The translations under genes and the position numbers were made by a program. From Siderastrea siderea (Eukaryota > Cnidaria > Anthozoa > Scleractinia > Rhizangiidae): 64,000 nt of DNA. Within the stretch, counting starts at the first letter, position 1. Each line of letters opens with the position of its first letter. This document shows positions 49,037-61,000 of the stretch, one piece after another. The notes under the pieces were generated by a model. It saw only the letters and a program-made list of their open reading frames with translations, was not told the DNA's origin and made no database searches. The DNA lies in assembly GCA_964030785.1 (NCBI GenBank), contig OZ034968.1, positions 73,209,427 through 73,273,426 on the forward strand, written 5' to 3'.

Positions 49037-50302
49037 ATGCCAAACTTGACGACATCAAAAAACGAACACAATGGTTCAATTACCAGCAAATCTTCACCAA
49101 GCGATGGACTGGCGTTGCAAACAAAACAAGAAGAGAAAAGATCGACGCATGAAAAAATTCAGACGCCTAAGAAGTCAGTGGTACAGAATGGCTCACCCAA
49201 CCACTCTACTCCCAAAAACGAAACAAAAACTCGGGAATTTTCCTGTCCTGCTTCGCCGGTTCAAAAGACTTCAAACAACTCCACACCACAATCCACGGAT
49301 TTAGCAAATCCTGGTAGCTTCAAAGGCTTCCCTTTTGATCCGATGAGCCAAACATTTCTCCGTATGCCTCATATGTACCACAGCCTTCAAGCGCAGCTCC
49401 AACAAAGCAATTCCCCTAAAGTGAAACGGCCAATGAATGCATTTATGATCTGGGCGCGGCTGTATCGATCGACTATCGCTAAACGATACCCAAACGCGAA
49501 CAACGCTGAGATAAGCGTAAAGCTAGGAGAGATCTGGAACGAGCTCTCCACGGAACAACAGCGGCCCTATTTTGATGAAGCTTCTCGTTTAAAGGAAAAG
49601 CACCGAATGGAGCATCCAAATTGGGTTTATCAACCAAGGCCGTCAAAACGGCGACTGACGTACATGACGACGCATAGTCCTGGTGGTATGCAGTTTAACA
49701 GCGCTTCTTATAGCTACCAGCGCACTCACGGTCCTCAGGCAGTCAACAGTAGTCCTCCACTTTCTCCTCAAGCCATGCACGAACAAGCAAACTCATCGAT
49801 ATGTTTTCAACCACGGAGTCTCAAAGAAGCTTTCAATCTGGCGCATCGGGTTCCTTCAAGCATGAACAGATTGTGTGAGAGCTCGCGTAGTGTTGGATTA
49901 CCTTCAGTCACAGAGCACGGCCTGTTTGGAAATGAGGAACGGAACGCAGCAAATGGCAAAGAAAACGTTTGCGCGAAGGAACAAGAGCAGGCCGTGGATT
50001 GGCTGAAAGTTGAAGCGTCAAAATTTGAGGAAGAGCAAATAGCAGCACGTCGCACCCGGGAGAACTGCATCGTGAACGACGCCATGCTGCCAACTGTGGA
50101 TCACTTGAACGATGAACAGGAACAAGTAGCCCAGATTAAGCAGGAAATGGATAGTGAAGGCAATGACTTGGAAAGGTACCTCGCGGGACTAGATGAAACA
50201 ATAAAGGAGAGTCTGGAGAAACTTAATGAGGTACCTGATGAACTGGACTTGCTGGATGATGAAAACATGGACATGCTAAGTGATATAGAAGAAGACGACT
50301 AA
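49037..50302 (+). CDS. SOX30-like (SoxH) HMG-box transcription factor, 421 aa, intronless
   Basis: A nuclear DNA-binding regulator. The HMG box (residues about 129-200) reads [17 protein letters not shown], then [17 protein letters not shown], then [15 protein letters not shown] and ends [21 protein letters not shown] and WVYQPRPxKR right after the box are features of the SOX30 (group H) branch, where other Sox proteins usually have NSEISK and YKYRPRRK. The N-terminal 128 residues are polar, Ser/Thr/Gln-rich. The C terminus is strongly acidic ([19 protein letters not shown]), a likely activation or interaction region. The start at 49037 is the first ATG of the frame. A poly(A) signal AATAAA lies at 50368-50373, 66 bp after the stop. 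One uninterrupted exon holds the full HMG box, unlike the many-exon neighbours, so it may be a retrocopy or simply intron-poor. Confidence 0.92.
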   Translation: MPNLTTSKNEHNGSITSKSSPSDGLALQTKQEEKRSTHEKIQTPKKSVVQNGSPNHSTPKNETKTREFSCPASPVQKTSNNSTPQSTDLANPGSFKGFPFDPMSQTFLRMPHMYHSLQAQLQQSNSPKVKRPMNAFMIWARLYRSTIAKRYPNANNAEISVKLGEIWNELSTEQQRPYFDEASRLKEKHRMEHPNWVYQPRPSKRRLTYMTTHSPGGMQFNSASYSYQRTHGPQAVNSSPPLSPQAMHEQANSSICFQPRSLKEAFNLAHRVPSSMNRLCESSRSVGLPSVTEHGLFGNEERNAANGKENVCAKEQEQAVDWLKVEASKFEEEQIAARRTRENCIVNDAMLPTVDHLNDEQEQVAQIKQEMDSEGNDLERYLAGLDETIKESLEKLNEVPDELDLLDDENMDMLSDIEEDD

Positions 50303-50367
50303 CTAAATAGTAAAAATTTCAAAGCAATTTGATGAATCTCAAATGATGCGTGATTATTTAATTCTTA

Positions 50368-50373
50368 AATAAA
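50368..50373 (+). terminator. Poly(A) signal of the Sox gene
   Basis: AATAAA 66 bp after the stop codon of the intronless Sox gene, followed by a GT-rich stretch near 50376-50385. Confidence 0.75.
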
Positions 50374-50399
50374 GATTGTCTTATAGAAGAATGGAGTTG

Positions 50400-52082
50400 C
50401 CCATTTTTCTTATGTGATCTTGTATTTTTTAATCTCATAGTAAATTGCATTAGCTTGTCTTGAAATTGAGTTTTGCAGGGCATCTTCATACACTAAAAAT
50501 TAAACGAAGTACTTAGTAAAAGGGTTTTGAGAAATACGAGAAGAATCGCTAGCCTAGGTTTCTGAGTCGGGAAGCGCGATTTCCTGGGAGGCTACACACG
50601 GGATAGGACCACCTTAGCACGGACGGACCATTAGAAAAGTTATGGTGGGGGTGGGGGGGGGGGGGAGTACAAAAAAGATTCATGCAAGGGAAAACAGAGG
50701 GAAAAAATTTTTTGCACAGCGAGTAGCCCCCAAAAATGTCATTTCATGCAGAAAAAACATTCCTGCAAGGGAAATGTTGAAGCCGAAAAATACGTGCCGC
50801 TCGAAAATCCCGCCCCCCCCCCCATGCAGTTAAGCTGTGTTCAAACACTAACATACGAACACACGGTGCAACTTCTAACTCTTACCGTGAATACATAACA
50901 TCAGTTGCGGGTAACATTGCACCCAACTATTCCTATCACTAGGATAAATGATAAACAAAAGTTCACAGTATTGCGTGGCACTATTTCAGATGAAAATATT
51001 AATAAAAAACAAAAGGTAGTGAAGAGCCAAAAAAGTTTTTTCAAAAACTTTTTTGGCACTTCACTACCTTTTGTTTTTAATATTTTATTCCGATTACTGC
51101 CCGATGTAGAATGCCGGGGTATCAGAGCTGGGGTGGACACAAGCTGCAATTTTGTAACTCGCAATGTTGTACTTTCTCATTTTGCAACTTTCCTTTCGAT
51201 TTCATTGAGGTGCATGCGAACGCTATTCAAGTAAAATTAGCCGAATAGCAATTGCTACTATAAAGACCCAAACGAATGTACACTTTTTGGTCCCGTCCCC
51301 CCCTGCGCATTACCCAGAACACCAATGCAATTGTGCCAGAAGTTGCGATCTGATTCAGTTTTTGAAAACGAAAGTCTGCGCGCGTCGACAAATGAAGCCA
51401 AAACTACTCTCATTTAGAAGCAAACTTGCATATTTTAATATCTACGTTCCCCTTGCAAATGGACGTGACGTGCAAATGAACAAATTCAATCCCTACTACA
51501 TACACAAAAGTTAAATAGAAAATGGCTGTCCAGCCGTTTCTGCTTTCAAAACGATGAGAACTTTAACTCTATTATTAAATTCGTCTAAACTTACAACATT
51601 AACTCGCACACGAATTAAACGATTGTTACAATTTCTTAGGCGGAGAATACGAAAATATTCTCTGGCCATTCCGTGCTAATGCGTCTGAAAAGAGGACAAA
51701 TGTTACAGTTCTATTATCTAAAAAATGAAATGCAATGTTAACTTTTATCAGAAACTGCTAATATAATAAAGATTTCACACGCAAGCGATTATGATGATCA
51801 TGACTTTTAGACTCTGGAAATGATTTTCCCCAAAGTCGAGGAAACGTCAATCGCCAACAGACCCTTTTCTGAGACAGTACTTCCTTACTACAGGACATTT
51901 TCGCGGCATCAATAAATTTTGGCGAATTTGTAGAATTTGTCGAAAATTTGGCTTCTAACAAAGGCCAGTAAATATGAGAATTTCACGACTTGAGAAAAAC
52001 GCGAAAATTTGGTGTCGCGAAAAATTTCCTATAATAAGGTACCCTCACCTAAACAGTTATACTTGACAAACTAGTTGCACAC
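50400..52082. other. Intergenic region without a recognised gene
   Basis: Between the convergent ends of the Sox gene and the discoidin/ILEI gene. It holds a G-rich run near 50648, a C-rich run near 50813, the hairpin at 51005-51079 and otherwise AT-rich sequence. Short open frames show no recognisable protein. GGGAGGCTA near 50588 resembles the terminus of the palindrome at 61181-61288 and may be a remnant of that family. Confidence 0.5.
51005..51079. repeat. Near-perfect 37-bp hairpin with minimal loop
   Basis: The left arm AAAACAAAAGGTAGTGAAGA continuing with GCCAAAAAAGTTTTT is inverted immediately afterwards with a single internal mismatch (AGAGCC against AGTGCC) and a loop of only a few bases. 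Weaker pairing extends outward. It could be a very small foldback element, a cruciform, or the stem of a small-RNA precursor. Confidence 0.8.
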
Positions 52083-55000
52083 TTATGCGCAACCATGGTG
52101 TGAGAGATAGGGAATTTTAACCGTAATTTCCGACGGACCATGTGCCGCTGATGCCTCTGCAAATCGAATCCAATCCAGCTGATCATGAGAACCCTTATAC
52201 CCGACGAGGGTCCACGAGGCGCGCCAACCAGAGGGCCTCGGATTTATTGCACCAAGTTGTAGCAGTTGGTGATCAGCTCCTTGCTTGGCGCTTTCGGCTG
52301 CATCGCCGCCATGCCACCCTTCATCTTTAACAGCTATCAGCACAATCACGTTGTCTGAAAGGCCGTCAATAAATGCACCCATTTCGTCAAATTTCGTGTG
52401 ATAATGGTGCGTGTCAAATGAACGAGAATCAATAAAACTTCCTTCCCTGCTTAGTACAACCACGTTATGTCCAATTTCCTGAAAGAAAAAAAACATAGCT
52501 TTAGTGTTTTGAGTAATGACCAGGAGTAATGACACGAATTTGGAACATTTGCTTTAGTTCCCGGAGCTAGGATACTCATGAAGAGCCATTCTTTGTCAAA
52601 TTCCGGTGAGAAATTTCATTTTAATTATTGGCTATTTAAAAAAACCACTTTTCTTCCCATGGCCAGCATTATTGCATGGTGGAACACTCTTTAGTGGCAT
52701 TTACAGAAACATAGGCATGCAGTGCATGCAGAACCGGTGACGTTTCTTTTTTTACCTTGTCACAAATGGCACAACTAGTTACGTTTCTATGCAAGTGAGC
52801 AGAAACTTGGCCGCCAACAATACACCACAACTCTGGCTTCCGAATGCTCAGATCTCAGATTTTCTAACTTTCTGGGGAACACGTGACTTCATTTTCGCCG
52901 TTAGTTCCCAGTCACGCTGACAACACATTGCGTGTGTAGCTGCACGTGCCACCGAGATCCTGCCCAAACGTGCAGGAAAATCATTTGCAAGCGCAAGCAG
53001 TTATTCCTTCTATTTTATTACGGTATTTATCTGCCTATAGGCTGGAGTTTGGCTTTAACTCACGCCGACAATTTAAGGGGTATGTTTTCTTGTTGCAAGT
53101 CAAGTCGGCTATGATAATTTTCGTCTTTTTGCTTCTCGAATCGCGAAGCAAAGCATGCTTATTTACATAATAATTGTTTACATTTCTAAATTTTCCACGT
53201 TAAAAAAGTTATTTTTAGCTCTCGTGTAAACTTGTTTTACGTCTCCACTTTTTAGCCGAATAAATTTCGTTTGCTTTGCCTTCGAACAGCACGAAAGTGT
53301 TAAAATTCAGCTCGCGCTTTCAAAAGCTGCTTGCTTCCCAGTCTCAGAAAAACAGTTATCTCGCATTCGAATTGGTTCTGCATGGAAATCAAAATGGGCT
53401 CCTTCAAAAAACGAATAATTCGGCTTGAAGATTAGAAAAGGGAAACGAGTGCAAATATAAACGAGATTTGCATGGGAATTCGCGAACCAAGTCGAGTTCA
53501 TTGTCTTGCCTGCATTTTTTTTTTCGGAAATTTGTATCCCTTGGGCAAGTACACTAGCAAAAAACCTGCCAAACCTTAGTCCACAAAAACAGCGCATTCG
53601 ACGGGTTATTCGATGCAAAATGAAGTAGGTCCTAGTTGACTGAGATCGAATCCAGACACTTCACAGTCCAGGCGAGGTACTCCAAGTTATACGCTATTTT
53701 ACTTTTCTGTGTGGCACACCCTTACTCCAAACCCATAGGGTACCCCCGGGCCTCACAGGCGGAGACAAACATCGTTCGCTCGTTGAAATTTAGCCTCCTA
53801 CATAAACTGAGTGAGGTCACGTTAGTGACGTCACCGGTAAAAAAATGAAATAAATAAAAAACAAACAAAATTATATAAAATTTCCAATAGCGATTTTTCA
53901 TGCATGTGACCAGTAGTGACCAATACTTTTAAAGCCCGTATCAAGTTATATGAGAGGATCACTCCAAGGGGTTGTTTCGAAGGGTACAGTAGATGAACTA
54001 TATCTAATAATCCCGGGGTAATACCACCAAAAAAATTAACGTTACAGCCAACTCTCTCTGACTCGAAGATGACACCCTCCGGACCAGCTCCAGCTTTAGG
54101 TTCCGCCTTATAGAGGTGACCGCCTTATCAAGAGTCATGTAAGTTGACAGTAGAAAATCGTAACGTCAGAACTAGAACGAGATCTTTCTTTATAGATCAA
54201 GTTAAAATTTAAAGCTGTACACAAATGATCTGCAATTCTGATTGCTTTAGCTTTTGATCAAGGCGTTTGATCAAGAAAGGATAAAGGGGTAAGAGAGCTA
54301 CTCCTCGATATAGATCCTATCCCCATCGTAATCCCTCTTAAGATATTTCAGTAACAAAATGGCGGGAAACTCAAATTTCAAATAACTTATCGAGTTTTAA
54401 AGCCTCGCCGTGAACATGAAATTGGCGCCAAATTTTGCTTTTAGTATTATGGGATATCTTATGACGTTTCAGAAAGACCTTGTTTTAAGGATCCTTATTC
54501 ACCCAAAAGATATAACGTTTTGAAATTTCGATTACGATGGGGATAGGGGCTATATGGGGTATTAACTCTCTTACCTCGTTATCTTCTCTTGCTTTCAATT
54601 GAGCTGTAGATAAGGCTGGTCCTATATCTACCTCACCCTCATTTGTCCTCCACAACTACTTTCGATACCGGTTTTTGAATCAGCACAACAACACAAAGAA
54701 CAAGAGCACTATAACGAGGTTTTTCACGCCAGTTATTTCGTTGGTTAGACAAAATACTTTCCTGTACTTTGTAAGCCGAGTGATTCAGTGTTCGGCTTTC
54801 CCTCACAAAGACATTCGTCAGATTACTGTAAAATATACAATAAACAATATCCTTTCTTGTAATCAGATCAGTTTCCGGATTTCCGACCTATAATCGATTG
54901 ATTGTGCAAAAAAATAAGTTTGTGTTCCCCTGGGGGTATTTTTCAGCCGAATTTTGCTAAAAATTAAAGTGATCGCTGTCCGCAAGTCACAAAGAAACCA

Positions 55001-58000
55001 GAGAAATTCGGCCGGGATCAGCCATATACGTCCGCCTTAGAGAGGTGTCGCCTTAAGCCCCGGCAAAACCATCAAACAGTTTCGTCCTACATTGTTTTCG
55101 TCACACAAAACGTTCGGTGGCTAAACCGGGAAAACGATGTTTGACCAAACATCGGACAATGGAAACCATTTAAATGCAAAGTTGAGAGAGGCAGCTAAAC
55201 AGTGAAACATGTTCTTTCAACACGATGTTGGACGAAAATGTTGATAGTTAAGCCGGAGCTTTACAGCGGTGTCCGCTGAGAGAGAGTTGACTGACTGTAC
55301 AGTACAAGCGGATGTTTCACAATTCGCGCAAAGACGTTTCGGGCCCGAAACACTATGATACATCTGATGAGTTTTCGCGTTCAAGTGCATTCGGGGGAAG
55401 ATTGAGCAAGCTCATAACAGTCCCTTTCTAGATAATCAAGATGGCAAGCTTATCAGACGAGTGAGCGAAGGAGAAAAACAAACCCGGCGAGACTGGAGTG
55501 AAAGGGCCGAGGGGAAACTGAGAGAGAGACGGTAAAGAAGGGGGCTGCGCTCTTAATTGTAACCGACGCGTTCGAATTTCCCCTTGTACGAGCAAAAGAA
55601 GATTCCCATTGGTCCATATTCAATTTTTCGCTGGGTTTGGCGGTGTGGGTTACCTGAAGGCGTCAGTTATAGCTAAGACTGCAGTCCCTTTATCTCCCGC
55701 ATTTTCCCCAATTCTTTCCTCGGCCCTTTCGGGCAATTCAGCCCTCGCGCGTGAAGCTCATACGCACGCTCGAAAGTTTAGTCGCCGCTCGACTGTCTAC
55801 CAAGATACTACCTGAAACGCAGGCCAGAGCTAAACTGAGAATCAACTGGAACTAACTAAAAATACCAAGGTTGGGCTAAAAAGGCAATAAGTAGGATTCT
55901 TGAAGAAGCTACTGATAGGGGAGCCATGTTTGCTTCAAAGCCTTTGATCGTCAAAAACTGTGATCTCCTAACTTATACTAAAAAGAAAGATTTTTATCAA
56001 ATATAATTTTAAAAGGATAAACAGACAGATTCTCTAGACTTAACACGATGTTCCACTTTGTACTCTATGTAGATTTGGACTCAGAAGTATAAAAGCGACC
56101 TCTTCACTTACTTGTGAGGGAGTCAAACACGGTAGAATTCTTTTCGAGAGGTTGAAAGAAACAAGACAAACACTGAACAACAAAGTGCCGCATCGTATCA
56201 TTGTAAACTAGATAAAGGCTAATCTGATAACCGACAGCAGCCATTGTGAAAAACAGAGAATAGTAGCCCTGTGCTAAAAACTAACATTAAGTGCTCTTTC
56301 CACTCCGTTCACCAAGATTGAGGCCGAGTTTGCCACGCACGTTGCAGTTGAGGGGTCGTGGTATGCCGAAGAGCAGATATAAATATCAATGTAACCTGGG
56401 CAAAGTACAAGATGTATTTAAGTCCCCTGCTGTTCAAGTCAGGATTAATTGCGGATAATACAGGTACAAATCAGATTATTATGCACTTTGTCCACTAGAA
56501 AACGTTTTCCTCTTTTTGCTCAGCAGTCGTTGAAGAGTAATTCCTGAGCATGGAGTTTTATTTCAAGTTATCTAACTCCGAGTAGGAGTCGGCAATGGTG
56601 GATTTACGTTAACTCTATAGAAAATGGTATAGACAGAATAACGCCATTTGAGGACAAGTGTTATTTCAAGAGTAAAAACCCGATTTAGAGTTAAAATCAG
56701 GAATTAAAATAACCCACATAAACCTGGTCTAAATAGATTACTTTGTGACTTAATTGTTCAAACAAGAAGGAAAAGAAAAACTAAAGCGGTGCACATTTTA
56801 TTAAGTATAACGGTACCATTGTACAAAACTCTATCTACGGTATGTATACTAGCAGAAAAACTTGCTTTAATAAAACTATGAGGGATGTTACCTTCACAAT
56901 ACGTTTTACTGAGACACTGAGTTCTTACTGAGTTTTATTTTATGGCCAGAAAAAGAAAGATGCTAAACGTTTTCAACAACATACTGCGGCTAAACCCTGT
57001 CAAAAAAAACCTTGCTGCTTCACCCAAGCAATTTCCCTTAAATACAAGTACCGTTTTTAAACACCAGAATCTGGGCTCAAAAAACTGCGTCCGCAGGGTG
57101 CAATTCAAAATCATACTGACCATGCATGAGGAGAGATGCTTCACTTACCCACGCCTGAAATGGGAAAAAGACTAGATTACCGGCGAAATCGTGAGTGTTA
57201 CGCTGCCAAATTTGTGGTCAAGTTTCGACTACAGGCAATCGGCAATACACTTCTGTCCGTGATCATACCTTCTATCAAAATTTACGATGACTTTTTATAG
57301 CGCGAGTGTACTCAACCGAGATGGTAACTTCTAGAAAGATATAAGGAGGCAGTGCAACTGAAGTTCTTCTACCGATTGCTTTAGGACCGACTTTCCAAGC
57401 CTAAGAAAATCCCAGTCACAGACAATGTTAATGAATTGGGACTTTGAAACGAGTTTTGCATGCATGACTCACGCAGTGCGAGTTACAAAGGTGGCATGTT
57501 GCATTAGTCATGAGCACTAGACATAACGTAATCAGCCCTTAGAGAGAGTTGGAGAGCGGTTTATTTAATATTTAGCTATCGCAGGATTTCATAGTAAAAA
57601 ATGAATGTAAAGTATCATGGAGTAGACAATATGGAGTAATATGGAGTAGACAATTGTGCGCAAAAGTCCAGAGAATAATGACAGAAGTAGTATTGCAGTG
57701 TAGCAGTCTATATGGTCATTGATTCGGAGGTCGCAGAGCAGTAAAACATTGTAGTGGTTAATACAACTTTTTTTTAAGACTCAAAACGGTCACACAAGCA
57801 GCTGACTACTGAGAAAGCACTTTCAATGAATGGATATATTCAACAAATAAGCTTGCATTCGTTCGAATGAATTTCATCTTTCTTATATATGAAGAATTTT
57901 GTAAATTTAGCCACTCAACAATTATACAAGTTACTTTCTTAAAGTTACTAGTTTTCAAGTCAGATCTTTAAAAATGATACATAAGTGAAAGTCTTGTTAT

Positions 58001-61000
58001 TTAGGCTATGGCGATTTCGTTGTACTTTTTGGTGCAAGTGTTTAGTTTGCACACGAGTGAAATCTTGAAGAGTCGCTTACGGACCAGTGCATTTCCAAAT
58101 TGCCTTCACTTTCCACTCCGATGACTCCTCCACATGAACACCTTGACCAGATACTGTAAATAGATTAACAGGAAACACAACAGTTAGACTGCTGGCAGTC
58201 CCTTTCTGGATAGTTAAGAGGCCGCGCGAAATAGCCCAGCGAAAAAGCCGAAACCTGGAGCGAACGTGCGGAGGGCGCGCCCTCTCGACTATCCAAAAAG
58301 GGCCTGCTAGCAGTCTAACCCAGTTTCTTCTGGCGTTTTTCTCCACGCTCCAATCTCGCGCGCGGTTGATAGCTCGCGCTCTCAGCTATTTCGCGCGCCC
58401 TCTTGACTATCCAAAAAGGGCCTGCTAGCAGTCTACATTGCAGTTAAATAGTCAGAGATCTTGAAGTTTGGGTGGTATCGTCGTATCCACAGCTCCAGCA
58501 CTTTCACCTACACGTCCTCCATATCCACTGTTTTCATGCAGTATATATGGAACAGATATCATAAATGGAGAGTTTCCTTTGAGCCCAATCTCGTACCCAG
58601 CGTCCTCAGGCTTCTTGGTTAGCGGGTGGTCGCTGGGAGATAGTCTGGGGTAATGGGAATCCTGCGGTTAACGGTTCTTAGCTTTGTTACAGTGAACAGA
58701 GAGTCTCTCCCGGCAACCACCCGCTGACCAAGAAGCCTGAGGACTCTGGGTACGAGATCGCTTTGAGCCTACTGACTGAAAATTTGAAACACATAAGCTA
58801 TTTATTAAAACTTTCACCTTAAACATTACCAACCTATTCAACATTTTAGCTCAAGTAGGAAGATCAAGCATATAAGGCAATCACTATTTAAGTTAAATTT
58901 TCATAACAACAAGAACGTTACAAATTTCTAGTCACCATAACACTCCTTACCTCCCCACTTGGTACCACTGTTCGAAGTGATCGTGTGCTCAGCCAGCGGT
59001 GTAATAGTAGTGTTGGTAATAGCAAAATCATTTTCCAACATAACAGCGACAATGGTGGTGTCTTTTGCTTTAGCCGTATCCCAGACATTCTGAGGGACAG
59101 CCACAGGCTTTGATGATTCGCATGATTGGTCTATTGTGATTTTGAAAACCGCTTTTCCGTTCCTGCTCACTCCGTACAGGGTGCTGTCGACGGGGTCATA
59201 GCCGAGAATTGCGATCACACCATGGTGCATGACTGTAAAGGGAGAGACAAACAAAGAAACAAACAAGCAAGTCATTAGCAAGCCAAAATGAACGCATTTG
59301 GGCGTCCCGTAAGTTATCATGCTTGTATTCACCATCTGGGAGCTTGAGAGAAAGAGGAACTTTGCGACTGTGGGTCTTAGGCTTGTTTAGGTGAATAATT
59401 TTGGGAGGAAAATGGGGTACAGGGTTTATAAATAATGTGGAACAAGTTGGCACGTGTAGTGTGAGGTAAGACATAGGATTAAAGAACTGGCAGGGATAAA
59501 CAGTGGGTGGGATTAGGTACGACTTTTTATGGTTAGCAGAAACAGGGAAAGGTGTCAGGGGCAACAAATTGGGACAGAATGTAGGGTTTGACACTTGAAC
59601 TGAAGTGTATGGGTTAGAGTAGGTTAGAATTTATAAGGGGCCGAAGACCTAGTTGCAGTTGTTCTGATTGTGGGAGCGAAGTAAAGGCGGTCCGCGAGAA
59701 ATCTGAAACTGGAGTTTAAGCAACCATTACGACAACGCGAACGAAAACGTCACCCAAAAATAAATTCGCCTTTTTCATGTACTCCGGGATAAGTCATGGT
59801 CGTTCATTTATCACGTGACCAAACTATCCAGGAAATGAATTCGTACACACGGCGAAAGGAAGGACTTAAGAGAGTTCAGAGAACGGCAAAGAAATGTACC
59901 AGAATGTTTAAAGCACGTGCAGAGCCATTGTTTTACTGGTTACTTAAAGTCCTTAACATTACGAGCGCTGAAGGAAGTGGGCTGAAAATAGTTTTTTCTT
60001 ACGCCCGATCTTTCCTTCGCTCCTCAGAGCAATCTGAACGCTAGGAAAAGGCTAGGTCGAGCCATGTTCAGTGGTATGCAATAGATAGGTGCAATGTATA
60101 GGGTGGTGGAGGGCAAGATCTCCTTCAGTTATTTGACTTTGATGTAGGGAAGAGTGAACTAACACTTTTTTAAATGTGAATTATAGCGTCGCTTTGTTTC
60201 ACCTCAGTAGTTTTACAAGAATTAGCTTATAATAATTGCCAACTTACGTTTCCACGACGCACCCCTGTCACAGCTGCAGAAGCAGCTGGAAGAATGGACC
60301 TTGCTGGAAAGTGAAAGAACGCGTCAGTTGTGACAAACGAGTTATTTATGCGTTACTCGTAGTCCCCCGATCCCCCCCGTTCTTTTCCCATCTTTCCACA
60401 GTAACTGAAAAATAAAATCTCCCCCTCTCGAGCCACGTTTTTTAAAAGCCGTCTAATATGTGGAACCACGTCAGCGTTGGCAAACAGGCTTGTGCATGAC
60501 GAGTGCATGATGAGGTCACCTAACGCTTACTAACTAAACAACTCAATGCCTTACTTGTACATGTCCATGGGCACGCTGTGAACATGCATGCAGTCAGTGG
60601 TTTTGTCCAAGAGATATCCACGACTGGTAAACTTCAAGGGACCTACAAAAAGGGATAAATAATTAAAGAAAACCTACTTGGAATTACTCCCAATAGAAGC
60701 TTCAAACCGTAATAAATTATAATTAATACCGGAAAATGTTTTATCACGTTTACAAGTAGTGTAATTTGGTTCTAAGAGGGTATTTACATGAGACCTGGAC
60801 GAACTCAGACCGGCATGAGTTCGTATCGGCCTCCATACATTTCTTTTCTTGTGTTTACATGAGACCGGTCTGAAAATGAACTCAGATCGGTCTGACTTCG
60901 TTTCAGTCGCTGGACCAAGACGAGTGACTTTCGTACCGGTTTGAGTTCGTACCGTTCTCATGTAAAACAGAAACAAATCTCAGACCGGGTCCGAGTCTAA

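Larger units (their letters stand above)
52479..58080. other. Long intron(s) of the discoidin/ILEI gene with transposon remnants
   Basis: At least one coding exon should be here, because the flanking exons do not join in phase. A weak candidate is 56114-56141 on the minus strand (acceptor-like CTCGAAAAG, donor GTAAGTG), whose length fits the phase, but its short translation shows no ILEI motif. The stretch contains the AGCCCCG-family element at 55066-55260 inside a larger inverted structure (about 54044-55300). Confidence 0.45.

Noticed and set aside
56114..56141. 28-nt exon candidate that would restore the phase before the ILEI exon
   Set aside because: The acceptor is weak and the translation (ILPCLTPSQ) does not supply the missing N-terminal ILEI strand, so the true exon is probably elsewhere.
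59196..59594. 132-codon Pro-rich minus-strand frame
   Set aside because: It lies in an intron of the discoidin/ILEI gene, overlaps an exon in another frame and shows no domain. Low-complexity composition explains it.
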